DNA of 64,000 nucleotides from Bryobacterales bacterium (GTDB lineage: Bacteria; Acidobacteriota; Terriglobia; Bryobacterales; Bryobacteraceae), in the NCBI GenBank assembly GCA_003167495.1, contig PMSX01000157.1, positions 1 to 64,000 on the forward strand, written 5' to 3'. Below are positions 25,421 to 34,955 of the stretch, one piece after another. How positions within the stretch are numbered: the first letter of the stretch is position 1; the number at the start of each line of letters is the position of its first letter. Position numbers and translations under genes: made by a program. Under the pieces are notes generated by a model. The model was not told where the DNA came from. It made no database searches and saw nothing but the letters and a program-made list of their open reading frames with translations.

Positions 25421-25630
25421 AAGCGGCATGACGAACTAGCCTAGATCGCTGACGCTCAATGTCGTTTACTTAAGCCCAAGCAGGTCTGGGACGAAGCCTT
25501 GAAGCCTGCGTTTTACTTGGAATTCGATCGGGCGTTCAGGCGGCGATTCTCCTTAAGTAAACGACATTGCGCTGACGCTTCCTGCTCGGTTTCGATATTG
25601 GCTGGGTTTCGGATTCGTCGCGAATTCGAA
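25421..25630 (+). repeat. Interspersed repeat copy interrupted by a MITE
   Basis: Left part 25421-25456 (aagcggcatgacgaactagc, ctagatcgctgacgct) and right part 25570-25630 (cgctgacgct, gctcggtttcgatattggct, gtcgcgaattcgaa) together match the uninterrupted copy at 14881-14966. The rest of the 25298-25735 gap shows no gene. Confidence 0.85.
25457..25569. mobile_element. 113-bp MITE with 18-bp perfect inverted ends and 10-bp target duplication
   Basis: The left end CAATGTCGTTTACTTAAG (25457-25474) is the exact reverse complement of the right end CTTAAGTAAACGACATTG (25552-25569). It is flanked by a 10-bp direct repeat CGCTGACGCT (25447-25456 and 25570-25579), present once in the empty copy at 14881-14966. 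The interior of about 77 bp has no usable open frame, so movement must depend on a transposase elsewhere. The target length would suit an IS4-type element, but this is inference. Confidence 0.93.
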
Positions 25631-25735
25631 CACGGAAGTTGGTGGCGAAGGTACAGCGGCTAAACCCGGCGAAGGAGCGAACGCATTCGGTGGTCCTTCC
25701 GTCAAATCCACCTATGAGTGCAATTGCTGCAGAGA

Positions 25736-26200
25736 CTAGCGCTGTTTCGCTGTCGCAGTCCAGCGGCAGACCCTTTCTACCTCGTAGGGAGAAAGCTTAG
25801 CGTCACGGTGGAGCCAGCGATAGTGTCTGATTGGCATGGAATCGGTGCGGAGTTCTTCGCAGATTCCGTTCAACGAGGCTTGCGCTTCTTCCTGGCCTTC
25901 CGCCACTTTCGCCGACCAATCCGACAGGTTCAGATGCTCGCGGGCACGCTTTACATCGCCGTACAGGGCTTGGGATAATCCGGGCACGCGTGTATACCAA
26001 GGCCAACGAGTCTGGTAGGAGTGACAGTCGTAGCAGGATCGTCGGAGGATTCGGTGCACATCGGCCGGAATAATGAGGTGCGCCTCAATCGTTCTACCTG
26101 TCTGAACGGGCGGATTCTCCGGGACGGTGAGAGCGCTACGCAGGAGAATACAAAAAACGACCGCAGCAACTGGAACGAGTGGTAAGCCTAACAGTTTCAT
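25736..26200 (-). CDS. Haem-binding domain protein (Haem_bd family), membrane anchored
   Basis: 154 residues. One hydrophobic N-terminal segment (LLGLPLVPVAAVVFCILL) is followed by the signature RRSCYDCHSYQTRWPWYTRV of the Haem_bd family, with CxxCH for covalent haem and the aromatic W-P-W-Y run, then LNLSDW. The C-terminal part (MPIRHYRWLHRDAKLSPYEV) is also typical. These are mono-haem c-type proteins of the envelope. It is the last gene of a minus-strand group with a cupredoxin and a di-haem peroxidase. Confidence 0.85.
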   Translation of the reverse strand: MKLLGLPLVPVAAVVFCILLRSALTVPENPPVQTGRTIEAHLIIPADVHRILRRSCYDCHSYQTRWPWYTRVPGLSQALYGDVKRAREHLNLSDWSAKVAEGQEEAQASLNGICEELRTDSMPIRHYRWLHRDAKLSPYEVERVCRWTATAKQR

Positions 26201-26237
26201 CGTTGTGGAGTAGCCGTGACGGCGGCACGCATCTGTA

Positions 26238-26285
26238 GCTTTGGCCGCGACCTAAGCCTGGTACCGCTTTGGCCGCGACCTAAGC
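26238..26285 (+). repeat. Two copies of a 20-bp direct repeat, spaced 8 bp
   Basis: gctttggccgcgacctaagc occurs at 26238-26257 and 26266-26285, just 3' of the cupredoxin gene. The preceding ggcggcacgcatctgtagct resembles the GC-rich repeat seen at 13799 and 21600, so this may be a degenerate member of that family. Confidence 0.7.
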
Positions 26286-26288
26286 GCG

Positions 26289-26606
26289 CTACTTAGTCAC
26301 ATGGACAATGAGCTTCATTTTTGGGTGAATGGAACACTGGACTTCAGCCGTTCCTTCCTTTGAAAAGGGAACAGTCGAAGATGCTCCGGGAGCCTGACGT
26401 TTCAGATCGAACCCCATCCCATCGGTTGTCGAATAGACATTGTGCGTCACTTCGTCGTCGTTTCTAAAGACGATCTGGTCACCTACTTTGATGGAAATCT
26501 CCGGTTTGGAGAAGCAGCGATCCTTCTGAACGATCTCGTGGTCGGCTGCCAGGAGCGGAAGCGCGGTCACAGTTAAGAGCGAAAACGGTAGAAGAGTTTT
26601 TACCAT
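26289..26606 (-). CDS. Cupredoxin (plastocyanin/amicyanin-like), periplasmic
   Basis: 105 residues: a signal peptide (MVKTLLPFSLLTVTALPLLA) and one cupredoxin domain. Copper ligands are read as His in DDEVTHNVYS and Cys-His-Met in VQCSIHPKMKL, with VGDQIVFRNDDEVTHN as the classic strand before the first His. It should be a soluble one-electron carrier. It lies between a di-haem peroxidase gene and a Haem_bd gene on the same strand and could donate electrons to the peroxidase, parallel to the peroxidase-cupredoxin pair at 21527-23601. Confidence 0.88.
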   Translation of the reverse strand: MVKTLLPFSLLTVTALPLLAADHEIVQKDRCFSKPEISIKVGDQIVFRNDDEVTHNVYSTTDGMGFDLKRQAPGASSTVPFSKEGTAEVQCSIHPKMKLIVHVTK

Positions 26607-26638
26607 CGGTATTTATTCCTTTCGAATCAAAGTTAGGG

Positions 26639-27710
26639 CTAACGGGGCAACAGTGGAATCTCGACCGGACTATCGGGACTAGTCAACGTTTCGAGAAATG
26701 CGATCAGATCAGTTTTTTCGATGTCGGAGAGATGCAGGGGGACAATCTCGGGAGCAAGGCTGGGCCGTTTTTCGTCACCACCGCGATCATAGAATGCGAT
26801 TACACCGTCCAGGTTTTCAGCCGAGCCATCATGCATGAAGGGGGCGCGTAGCTCGAGGTTGCGCAGAGTGGGCGTTTTAAAGGCGAACTGCATTGCTTCG
26901 AGCGGCAGTTTCGCACCGCGGCCGCGATCGTCGCCATGAACGCCGATGTCGTGAAAGCCGTTGTCCGTAAAGTTCCAGCCACTATGGCATTGGGAGCAAT
27001 GTGCTTTTCCATTGAATAGATCAAAACCTTGCTTAGAGCTGTCGGAGATGGCATTTTGATCGCCAGCGATCCACTTATCAAAAGGCGCTTGCGCTGAAAC
27101 GACGGTACGTTCAAAAGTAGCGATGGCGCGCGCGAGGGTTTTGGCATCAATGGGGGCGCCGGGATAGGCGCGGTCGAAGAGCGGCTTATAGCCTGGGATA
27201 CTGTTCACAGTCTGCATCAACTGCTCGAGAGGCATATTCATCTCACCCGGAGAGGCAATCGGTCCTAAGGCTTGGCCTTCCAGGCTATCAGCGCGTCCGT
27301 CCCAGAACAAAAGGTCGGCCCAGGCGGCGTTCAGAATCGTCGGTGAATGACGGCCCAGTTGCTTCATACCGAAACCTATGCCTTTGGGGAGACCGTCGCT
27401 CCAGGCAAAGCCAGGATTATGGCAGGAGGCACATGAAGTGGCATGAGAACGGGAGAGGCGAGGATCGAAGAAGAGAGTCTTACCAAGTAGGCTCGCGATC
27501 CTTCGTGTAGGCGTTGTCAGATGGGAATGGGATATTGCTGGGCCGGAGATATTTTTGCATCCAGCTGCTTCTGTCGGGATCTGGATGAATCGAGGGCGCG
27601 AAGGATCCTGCGCCGTCTCCTGTGTCCAAGGAAAGATCGGAGGCTAATACTGCTAGTGAAAATACCGCGAGCAGCGCTGGGACGCCTAGCTTTTTAAACG
27701 AGAGGTGCAT
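26639..27710 (-). pseudogene. Di-haem cytochrome c peroxidase family protein with one frameshift
   Basis: The N-terminal frame from 27710 has a signal peptide ([20 protein letters not shown]) and reads to YTKDREPTW then stops at 27480. The next frame continues the protein as LLGKTLFFDPRLSRSHATSC and ASCHNPGFAWSDGLPKGIG, carrying the first haem, and stays open to 26639 through the second haem (HCSQCHSGWNFTD) and the PTLRNLELRAPFMHDGSAEN motif. One extra C (G on the plus strand near 27490-27491) explains the break. With it removed the product is about 356 residues. Either an error or a recent mutation; an internal ATG at 27367 would give a protein lacking the first haem. Confidence 0.78.
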
Positions 27711-27885
27711 ATCGAGGAGCTTCCTTCTTCAAAATTGTTATCGGCGTTCGAAGAAGCGAGGTTTAGCGGGAAATGAAAAAACTCAAAACCGTGAAGTGGA
27801 GACCGTCAAAAGCCGACTTAACTCACAGGGACCTATTTGTCCACTTTCATCCAGGAGAATGCGGCGCTTAAGACCGCAACCAGCA

Positions 27886-29424
27886 ATGAGAATAGTTCTA
27901 CTCAGGATCAGCCAAGCGGTCGGCAATCTTCACGTCACCACAAAGTTAATTGCGGCCTTCGGCATTATGGTCACGCTAACCATTCTGGTCAATTTTGAGG
28001 GAATTCAATCGGCGGGGAAGCTTGACGCAAGCAGCAAGTCTCTGTTTGGCGAGGATTTAGTCGGAATCTCGGCCATTAAAGAAGCTGGAATCTTTCAGAT
28101 CAAATGCACGCGCGTTCTCCGCGATCTGGTTCTGGCAAGCGGGGATAAAGAGGCTATTGAAGATCAGACGCAAGTGCTCGCGGAACTTGAGTCATCGGTA
28201 GACGAATGGTTGGATGCAGCGGGGCAGGCGTTTCCCGACAGCAAGAGTCAGCAGAAGCTTAGCAAAATCAAAGCGCAGATTCCCGCGTTGCGCTCCCTTT
28301 CAAAAAAGGTCGCGGATCTAGCCCTGACGGGACAGCGGAAAAGGGCGCTCGCCGCGCTTAAAGAGACAAGCACGGTGAGCAACAACATCAATTTGACGAT
28401 AGCCGAGGTTTGCCGCCAACGAGAAGATGCGGCTAAGCAATCCCGACTTGAGTCTGAGGCGATGTATCGCCGCACTCGGGCAACAATGGTGAGCTGCACA
28501 ATTTTTTCCATTTGTTTTGCGGGCGCCCTTTGTTTTCTGACGGTGCGCATGATTGCAAAGCCACTCACGCGGGTGATGAAGACGCTGTACAAGGTATCAA
28601 ACGGCGACCTGACGGAAATATTGGTGGTGAATGGGCAGGACGAATTTGGACAACTCGCGAGCTGTTTGAACCGCATGCAGGAGAATTTGCGCGCCATGCT
28701 TCGAGAAGTTTCGGCGGCGTCGGCCAAGGTTGCCGATGGTAGCGACACCCTAACCGGGACGGCCCAACAGCTCTCAAAGGGAGCCAGCGAGCAAGCCGCA
28801 GCGGCCGTAGAAACCAGCGCTTCCATGGACGAGATGGCGGCGAGCGTCCAGCAGAACGCTGACAACGCTCGTCAGACGCGCAAGATCGCTACCAGCTCCG
28901 CTGAGGAAGCCAAAGCAAGCGGCGATGCCGTTGCTCGCACCCTGGAGGCCATTAAGCAAATTGCCGAAAAAATAGGAATTATCAAGGAAATCGCCCGGAA
29001 AACTGATTTGCTGGCGCTGAACGCCGCTATCGAAGCGGCTCGCGCCGGTGAGAACGGCAGAGGCTTCGCCGTTGTCGCTTCGGAAGTCCGTAAGCTCGCC
29101 GAAAGAAGCCAGAACGCGGCCACTGACATCAGCCGCCTCACTATCGATGGCGTCAAAACAGCCGAGGACACTGGACAAATGCTCGCCGAGCTGGTCCCCA
29201 ACATTCACAAAACGGCCGGACTTGTGAGCGAAATCGCTAACGCCAGCAGTGAGCAGAGCACTGGCGCCGCACAAGTCAACAAAGCCATCCAGCAACTTGA
29301 CCGCGTCATCCAGCAAAACGCCTCCGGGTCCGAGCAGATGGCGTCCACTGCGAAAGAACTGGCCAGTCAGGCGGAAGCACTTCATTCAGCTATTAGCATC
29401 TTCAAGCTCGAAGATGATTGCTAA
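27886..29424 (+). CDS. Methyl-accepting chemotaxis protein
   Basis: About 512 residues from ATG at 27886; an ATG at 27859 with an adjacent CAGGAG is an alternative. A first membrane helix ([17 protein letters not shown]), a four-helix-bundle periplasmic sensor, a second helix ([20 protein letters not shown]), a HAMP domain ([20 protein letters not shown]) and the signalling domain with the conserved hairpin tip ([30 protein letters not shown]) are all seen. It would signal to CheA/CheW. No che gene is nearby; the ligand is unknown. Confidence 0.93.
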   Translation: MRIVLLRISQAVGNLHVTTKLIAAFGIMVTLTILVNFEGIQSAGKLDASSKSLFGEDLVGISAIKEAGIFQIKCTRVLRDLVLASGDKEAIEDQTQVLAELESSVDEWLDAAGQAFPDSKSQQKLSKIKAQIPALRSLSKKVADLALTGQRKRALAALKETSTVSNNINLTIAEVCRQREDAAKQSRLESEAMYRRTRATMVSCTIFSICFAGALCFLTVRMIAKPLTRVMKTLYKVSNGDLTEILVVNGQDEFGQLASCLNRMQENLRAMLREVSAASAKVADGSDTLTGTAQQLSKGASEQAAAAVETSASMDEMAASVQQNADNARQTRKIATSSAEEAKASGDAVARTLEAIKQIAEKIGIIKEIARKTDLLALNAAIEAARAGENGRGFAVVASEVRKLAERSQNAATDISRLTIDGVKTAEDTGQMLAELVPNIHKTAGLVSEIANASSEQSTGAAQVNKAIQQLDRVIQQNASGSEQMASTAKELASQAEALHSAISIFKLEDDC

Positions 29425-29763
29425 GGGCGCGTTTCGCAAGGCCTCAAGGCGTCCGATGCATAACTGATTCAAGGCCCCAAAACTGGCGGCCCAACCTTGG
29501 TCGAGATTGAGGGAGTCTGCACGGGTCGAATTCTCCCGTGGCTGCCCGAGCAGATGTGTCGGATTTATCGCAGAGACTCCGATTCGCGACCCGATCGAAA
29601 GCAGTTGACTTGAAATAACAAGAACGTGCGTTATAGGTTCCGAATCGCCGGGGGAGAGAGCGAACGCACTTGTGCAGGCGCTTCGAATAGGATTCCGCCG
29701 CCTAGATCTTAATACAAGGCATCGTCTGGCCGATAGAAATACTGAAAGGTTCAAATCACAACA
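29425..29763. other. Non-coding spacer
   Basis: I see no gene, repeat or clear regulatory signal. The stretch probably holds the promoter of the small secreted protein starting at 29764. Confidence 0.45.
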
Positions 29764-30309
29764 ATGACAATCTCAAAAGCGACCAAACCAATGGGTGGCC
29801 GGCTCCTGTTGGGCATCTCGGCAATTGCGGCCCTCTTGGTGTGTAATCCATCGCCACTCCAAGCGCAAGATAGCATCGGCGGACACATTGGTTTTGTGCT
29901 TCCGCTGGTCACCCGCGCGGATGGCCAGACCACTACTCTCTCCGACAATTTTTCCATCGGCTTTCCGGTTGGCATTACCGTGAAAAGCAACGGCCCGCTG
30001 GCATTCGATATGGAGCTCGTCCCATCCATACAGGCCTCTCCACGGGTGATAAGTGTGACGATTCATCCTGGGCTTCTTTATGGATTGGGAAAGGGTTACA
30101 CCGTTGGAATGCGCGTGGCGTTCGTTGCGGACTCGTCCGAGTTCGGCTTTACGCCGTTACTGAACAAGAGTTGGCCGATTAAAGGCGCAGACGGTTTCTT
30201 CAAGGCTTACTTCGTTGAAGCCGATCTGCCAGTGCGCTTTAATCGTCCCCCCGTCGGTCCAGCCACAGATCCGGTCACATTTGCAATGCACTTCGGGCTC
30301 GGCTTTTGA
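29764..30309 (+). CDS. Small secreted beta-rich protein, possible outer-membrane barrel
   Basis: 181 residues. A signal peptide (LLLGISAIAALLVCNPSPLQA, cleaved after QA) precedes alternating polar/hydrophobic strands (GGHIGFVLPLVTR, VISVTIHPGLLYGLG, YTVGMRVAFV) and it ends in an aromatic residue (FAMHFGLGF), as outer-membrane barrels do. About eight strands could fit. No family recognised. It stands alone between the chemoreceptor and the polysaccharide locus. Confidence 0.65.
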   Translation: MTISKATKPMGGRLLLGISAIAALLVCNPSPLQAQDSIGGHIGFVLPLVTRADGQTTTLSDNFSIGFPVGITVKSNGPLAFDMELVPSIQASPRVISVTIHPGLLYGLGKGYTVGMRVAFVADSSEFGFTPLLNKSWPIKGADGFFKAYFVEADLPVRFNRPPVGPATDPVTFAMHFGLGF

Positions 30310-30437
30310 GGACGTCAGCCGGTATTTCGATAAGCTCGGTTAGCTGTATCGAACATTGCGACTAACATCGACGTCGGTAGCGATCTTTGGAGCGAAGCCC
30401 CGTTCACACTATTAAAACGGTGGCCCACCGACCATCT

Positions 30438-31460
30438 TTAAGAAGAAGGCGGCGGTTTTCCGGACGATTCGATTTCGGCGAGTTTAACGTCGGCGTCGAC
30501 CATCATGCGGACGAGTCGCCGGAAACTGGTTTTGGGCTTCCAGCCGAAGGTTTTGGTGGCCTTGGTGGGGTCGCCGAGAAGATAATCAACTTCGGTGGGG
30601 CGGAAATATTGAGGGTCGATTTCAACATACTCGTTCCAATCGAGGTTCAGGTAGCGGAAGGCTTCTTCGAGGAATTGGCGGACGGAGTAGGCTTCGCCGG
30701 TGGCGACAACGAAATCGCCAGGCTCAGGCTGCTGCAACATCATCCACATGGCTTCGACGTAATCGCCGGCGAAACCCCAGTCGCGGCGGGAGTCAAGGTT
30801 ACCGAGGTAGAGTTTCTTCTGTAAACCGACTTTGATGCGGCCGAGGGCGCGCGTGATTTTGCGGGTGACGAATGTTTCGCCACGGCGCGGGGATTCGTGA
30901 ATGAAGAGAATGCCATTGCAAATAAATAGGCTATAGGCTTCGCGGTAGTTGACGGCCCACCAATGGGCGGCAACTTTGGCAACGGCATAAGGGCTGCGGG
31001 GATAAAACGGAGTGGCCTCACTCTGGGGAGGCTTGGCAGCGCCGAACATTTCGGATGAGCCAGCCTGATAGAAGTGAACCTGGCGCGTGGAATGGGCCAT
31101 GTAGTCGCGAATCGAGTCGAGAAGACGCAGGGTGCCAACAGCAACCGAATCGGCGGTATACTCGGGGTTTTCAAAGGAGACCTTGACGTGGGACTGGGCG
31201 CCGAGGTTGTAGACTTCGTCGGGCTGGGCAATTTCAAGAATGCGGCGGAGGCCAGTCGAATCGGTGAGGTCGCCATAGTGCAGGTTTAGGTGGCGGCCAG
31301 CAAGGTGACGATCCTGGTAGATGTGGTCGATACGCGCTGTGTTGAAGCTGGATGAGCGTCGAATGATGCCGTGGACGGTATAGCCTTTCGCGAGAAGAAG
31401 CTCGGTGAGATAGGAGCCGTCTTGGCCGGTGATACCAGTGATGAGTGCAGATTTATTCAT
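30438..31460 (-). CDS. gmd: GDP-mannose 4,6-dehydratase
   Basis: 340 residues, short-chain dehydrogenase of the extended type. The cofactor motif [10 protein letters not shown] is at 9-18, the catalytic Ser-Glu appears in SSEMFG, and YAVAK supplies Tyr and Lys. GDP-sugar-binding words ([38 protein letters not shown]) are typical. It converts GDP-mannose to GDP-4-keto-6-deoxymannose, the precursor of fucose, rhamnose or perosamine; the close relative DmhA acts on GDP-heptose in the same way. No fucose synthase follows. It is the last gene, in reading direction, of the polysaccharide region. Confidence 0.93.
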   Translation of the reverse strand: MNKSALITGITGQDGSYLTELLLAKGYTVHGIIRRSSSFNTARIDHIYQDRHLAGRHLNLHYGDLTDSTGLRRILEIAQPDEVYNLGAQSHVKVSFENPEYTADSVAVGTLRLLDSIRDYMAHSTRQVHFYQAGSSEMFGAAKPPQSEATPFYPRSPYAVAKVAAHWWAVNYREAYSLFICNGILFIHESPRRGETFVTRKITRALGRIKVGLQKKLYLGNLDSRRDWGFAGDYVEAMWMMLQQPEPGDFVVATGEAYSVRQFLEEAFRYLNLDWNEYVEIDPQYFRPTEVDYLLGDPTKATKTFGWKPKTSFRRLVRMMVDADVKLAEIESSGKPPPSS

Positions 31461-31690
31461 GAAGATTTAGCCCCGAAGGAATGCAAACGAACGCGCACAA
31501 AACAACAAGATTAGCAGGGGAGCGATGCATTCGAGAATATTCAGAAGGATTGTGGCCGATGCGGGCGAAGTAGCCGGACGCGCTTCGCGAGCGGGGGCCG
31601 AAAGAGTTTCGCGGTCAGCTATTCCTCGAATCATCCGCGCCTGAAAGCCTGAGTGCGGTTGGACGCAAAACCGACCACGACTAAAACAGT

Positions 31691-32107
31691 CTAGGATTGC
31701 AAATGCTCGCCGGTAAGGCGGATGTGGAGAGGGCCGAGGGAAATTTGGCGTTCGTAGCGGTGGTCGAGGGCAAAGTTGAAGCCGAGAAGAATGAGGCCCA
31801 GCTTGAGCAGCATTTCATACCAATGAAAGCTGTGGCCGCGGCCAATCAGACCTTGCAGCGTTTCAACACACATGGCAGAGACGAAGGCAAGCATGATGCC
31901 GCGGGTGAGGGCGTTGAAATGCCAGAACGCTAGCGGCGCCAAGTAGCCTACAGAGACAAAGAGGACGGCTTTCAGGGTTTTGTAGGCGTAGTGAGGCACT
32001 GGGGGGAGCGGTGGATTCGTAGGCAACAAGATGACCTCCACTAACACGGTGACGGCTACCGTAGTGATCCACAACGTGCGCAAGGTTGGCGTGAACACCT
32101 TCATCAT
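31691..32107 (-). CDS. VanZ-like membrane protein
   Basis: 138 residues with about four hydrophobic helices. The VanZ pattern Glu-x-x-Gln followed by a short loop and a Gly-rich helix is seen in VSAMCVETLQGLIGRGHSF and LKLGLILLGFNFAL. VanZ-like proteins are small integral membrane proteins with no proven reaction, often beside envelope or glycan genes. It stands between gmd and another VanZ-like gene of opposite direction. Confidence 0.6.
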   Translation of the reverse strand: MMKVFTPTLRTLWITTVAVTVLVEVILLPTNPPLPPVPHYAYKTLKAVLFVSVGYLAPLAFWHFNALTRGIMLAFVSAMCVETLQGLIGRGHSFHWYEMLLKLGLILLGFNFALDHRYERQISLGPLHIRLTGEHLQS

Positions 32108-32325
32108 TGGTAGTTTAGCCGAAATCGTAGCGCAGGCGAGCGTACAATTTCCGAAGAGTAAACTACCGCGGCGCGGTGTTGCGTAGGGATTTGGCGAAGC
32201 TGGGGATCGGGAGGGAGGAAGGGAAAGAGGGAGTGGGGGCGGGGGTTTTAGTGGCGGCGTAGGGCGCGGACGTCGTTGCTCTCTGCTGCCAATTTGCGCA
32301 AAATAGAGTATATGAGCGGTGAGTT

Positions 32326-32778
32326 TTGAAGGCGAGTTCGAAGGTTGGCTACGAAAGTGTGGCTGACGGCTTACTGCCCGAACGGTTCCGGAAAGTGGCG
32401 AAGAGCGTCGTGCCTTTTTGGGTTTTGGCGGTGCTCATCGGTTCGTTCTTACCTGGACATTCGAAGCAATTGCTCGGAACGGAGCCTAACGGGGGACATT
32501 ATCATGTCGCCCTTCAGCACCGGCTTTCGCACTTCGTCGTGTTTGGAAGCACTGCTTTGTTGTTTCTGTTGACTGCCGAGCGACAACGAGACGAGGCTTG
32601 GCTTGCAGCGGCCGCTTTCTTTTTGGGCTGTTTCATTGAGCTTTTGCAGTTTGCGAAGGGATTGACGTCAGTTCTGGAGTGGTGGGATGTGCGGGATGAC
32701 TTTTTTTCGGTAGCAGCTGTGTATTTACTCTTTGGGGTCGCGCTTTTGCCCCTGCGCGGGCGTTTCAGGAGTTCGTGA
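32326..32778 (+). CDS. VanZ family membrane protein
   Basis: 150 residues from a TTG start at 32326. Conserved features include QHRLSHFVVFGSTALLFLL, the Glu-x-x-Gln in GCFIELLQFAKG and the Asp-rich WWDVRDDFFSVAAV before the last helix. This pattern matches VanZ better than the neighbour at 31691. It is the only plus-strand gene in the otherwise minus-strand polysaccharide locus, and is convergent with the gene ending at 32801. Confidence 0.72.
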   Translation: MKASSKVGYESVADGLLPERFRKVAKSVVPFWVLAVLIGSFLPGHSKQLLGTEPNGGHYHVALQHRLSHFVVFGSTALLFLLTAERQRDEAWLAAAAFFLGCFIELLQFAKGLTSVLEWWDVRDDFFSVAAVYLLFGVALLPLRGRFRSS

Positions 32779-32800
32779 CGCGCGGCTTTGGCTGCTGCAA

Positions 32801-34153
32801 TCAGTAGGCGGGAAAAAGTCCGTGACCAAATGTTCTGCTATATGCAGTTGCCAAAGTGATCAGCACTTGCACCACCGCGAGGGTCAGTAACCATTGCGGG
32901 CGTTTGGCCCGCAACTCGGGCCAATATTGCAAAAGCAAAAGCAGCCAAAGCACCAAGAAAACCAGGGTGGTCGGCTCGAAATACCGCTGGAAGATCTGGC
33001 GATTTGGCAGAAAGGTGGCAGCCCATGCTAGATAGGAGCCAAGCCAAAGTATTCCACGTTCGCGACCCACGAATCTAAAGAGGACAAGCGACATATTGGC
33101 GAATAGCGCGCCGCCGCAGGGCGCAAGGATCAGGAAAACGATCGAGCGGCTTGATAGAACTGGCAAATGGGCAACGGCTGCCCAGAGATAGCCGCCAAAA
33201 CGCCCCATTGCCTTGCTGTAGTCCGAGCGGCTGATCGACGCGAGAATAACTCCACTGACTGCTCCTAGCAGCGTCCACCGGTTCAGGATCTCTTCACGAA
33301 GATCGCCTATCGGTAGTGCAAGCCGGTAAAATGGCCCAAAAATAGCGAAAACGGCAAGAATGTAGCACAACGAGACTGCCGAACCGCTCTCGTTTTGGTA
33401 TGAAACGACGTGCCACTTTGGCGGGACCAATCCGTGCCAGTACTGGGCGAGAATGGCTAGAATCGCAACCGGTGCAAGCGCCGCAATGGGCGCGAAACGC
33501 CGAAGGGACTTCGGCTTGGCGGAAAGGGCTTCGTGCATGCCGCGCAACGCAATTGGGAAAGCGGTCCAAACGTTCATCTGACGTATGAACGTTGCCGCGC
33601 TCCCGAGCGCTGCGCAGCCCCAGACCGAATTTCTCTCGAAGTCGCGCAGAGCCATGGCCAGGGTGACCGCAACACATAAAAGCGCGGGGTTGTCCGTTAC
33701 GACCCAAGACGCACCTTTGACGAAGAAATTTGAGCAGACAAGCGGCAACAGGGTCGCGGTTGCGAGAGGGCGAGAATGTGCGGGAAACAGGCCCCACAGC
33801 AACCAGAGCAAAGCAAGGCTCACGAGCCACGTGACGAACCGAAGCGGCCACGTTTCCGTCGTCGTTATCAGAGAGACGGTTGCTAAGAAGTAGTGATAGC
33901 CAGGGGAGGCGGCGGATAGGGAATCGCTAACGATATCCAGTCTCGGCCAGCGGGCTCGAATTTGCCTGACCGCTGGCAGATGATAGGTCCTCTCATCTTT
34001 TGTGTAACCGTTCGCGTCAGGCGCGTCAGAAAGGATCAGAGGTACACACAGTAACGCGAAGAGTAAAGCAATGGGAGCGAACGAGGCGCCAAGCTTTCGA
34101 GCTAGAAAAGCACCCGCAGTGGCGACTTGCGTTGGCGTCGTGGTGGTAGCCAA
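32801..34153 (-). CDS. Polytopic GT-C-type glycosyltransferase, ALG10-like
   Basis: 450 residues with about ten to twelve membrane helices. The first loop has DERTYHLPAVRQIRARWPRL followed by SPGYHYFLA, and a later segment reads AATFIRQMNVW. These correspond to the DE..H, PPG-Y and RQTN words of the eukaryotic ALG10/DIE2 glucosyltransferase family, which uses polyprenyl-phosphate-linked sugar. I infer a lipid-linked sugar donor in the periplasm. It lies at the end of the polysaccharide locus next to a methyltransferase. Specificity unknown. Confidence 0.62.
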   Translation of the reverse strand: MATTTTPTQVATAGAFLARKLGASFAPIALLFALLCVPLILSDAPDANGYTKDERTYHLPAVRQIRARWPRLDIVSDSLSAASPGYHYFLATVSLITTTETWPLRFVTWLVSLALLWLLWGLFPAHSRPLATATLLPLVCSNFFVKGASWVVTDNPALLCVAVTLAMALRDFERNSVWGCAALGSAATFIRQMNVWTAFPIALRGMHEALSAKPKSLRRFAPIAALAPVAILAILAQYWHGLVPPKWHVVSYQNESGSAVSLCYILAVFAIFGPFYRLALPIGDLREEILNRWTLLGAVSGVILASISRSDYSKAMGRFGGYLWAAVAHLPVLSSRSIVFLILAPCGGALFANMSLVLFRFVGRERGILWLGSYLAWAATFLPNRQIFQRYFEPTTLVFLVLWLLLLLQYWPELRAKRPQWLLTLAVVQVLITLATAYSRTFGHGLFPAY

Positions 34154-34238
34154 AGTTTTTTGTCTCGGAGTTTCTGTTAGGTTCGGATTAACGAGTTGCT
34201 TCGATTCGAGATCGCGGCCTTCTCCGGCTCAACGACCG

Positions 34239-34901
34239 CTAATGCTTCACCGCCGTAAAAGATTTTGTGAGACCAAGGAACTTTTCGCGGTAGAGAACGG
34301 CATCCGGGAAGAGTGCTCGCAGTTCGGACTTTCTCAACAGGCGGAACTCGCTCACCGCTGCGACCGCCGCTTCCCGAGTTGGTTGGCGGTTCTTATGACC
34401 CAGCGACATCCGACGGATGATCTCCACTCGCGCTGAGAAAGGTAGCCAGTGAAAAAATGGGCAAAGAAAATGCGGCTCGACAGGAAACATCATGTTGGGG
34501 GTCTGGACGAAGTACGTCTTTCCGACCCGCCGGATCTCGTCAGCCATTCGTTGCTGATTCGCGTAGGTATGCAGGTGTTCGATGACGGAATTGGAAAACA
34601 CCACGTCAATGGCCCGGTCAGGAAATTCGTGAAGGTTTCGCGCATCCCCGGCTATGGCGGTGAAGTTCGGGTGTGTTACGGTGCCCTTAAAAAGATTCAG
34701 CAAGATAATTTTGTGAGGAGTGTCCGTGAATCCCATTACCTCCCAAAATTCCTGACGTCCTCCCACGTCCAAAATCGTGAGCGGGGAGCGATCAATTTTC
34801 GAAATAAATTCGCGAAACAACGCAAACCGTTTCTTTCGGAAGGAGGCTGCCAATGAAGTGTGCGACGTGCTGCTGGACAGGTTTTGGAGTAGCGCTCTCA
34901 T
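34239..34901 (-). CDS. Class I SAM-dependent methyltransferase
   Basis: 220 residues. The Rossmann SAM site is LTILDVGGRQEFWEVMG (motif I), acidic loop IAGDARNLHEFPDRAIDVVF, then SNSVIEHLHTYANQQRMADE, the usual helix after motif IV in glycan and lipid methyltransferases. It may methylate a sugar of the secreted polymer. Between the GT-C gene and the GH79 gene on the same strand. Confidence 0.85.
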   Translation of the reverse strand: MRALLQNLSSSTSHTSLAASFRKKRFALFREFISKIDRSPLTILDVGGRQEFWEVMGFTDTPHKIILLNLFKGTVTHPNFTAIAGDARNLHEFPDRAIDVVFSNSVIEHLHTYANQQRMADEIRRVGKTYFVQTPNMMFPVEPHFLCPFFHWLPFSARVEIIRRMSLGHKNRQPTREAAVAAVSEFRLLRKSELRALFPDAVLYREKFLGLTKSFTAVKH

Positions 34902-34955
34902 AGTTCTCGGGCTTTAGTCAACTGACGCACGAAGTGGGTGCGCAATGAGCGATCT

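Noticed and set aside
26238-26285. CRISPR-like direct repeats
   Set aside because: Only two copies with an 8-bp gap, no spacers of uniform length and no cas genes.
34239-34901. DNA methyltransferase of a restriction system
   Set aside because: It lacks the DPPY/NPPY motif and any specificity domain; pattern and context fit a small-molecule or sugar methyltransferase.
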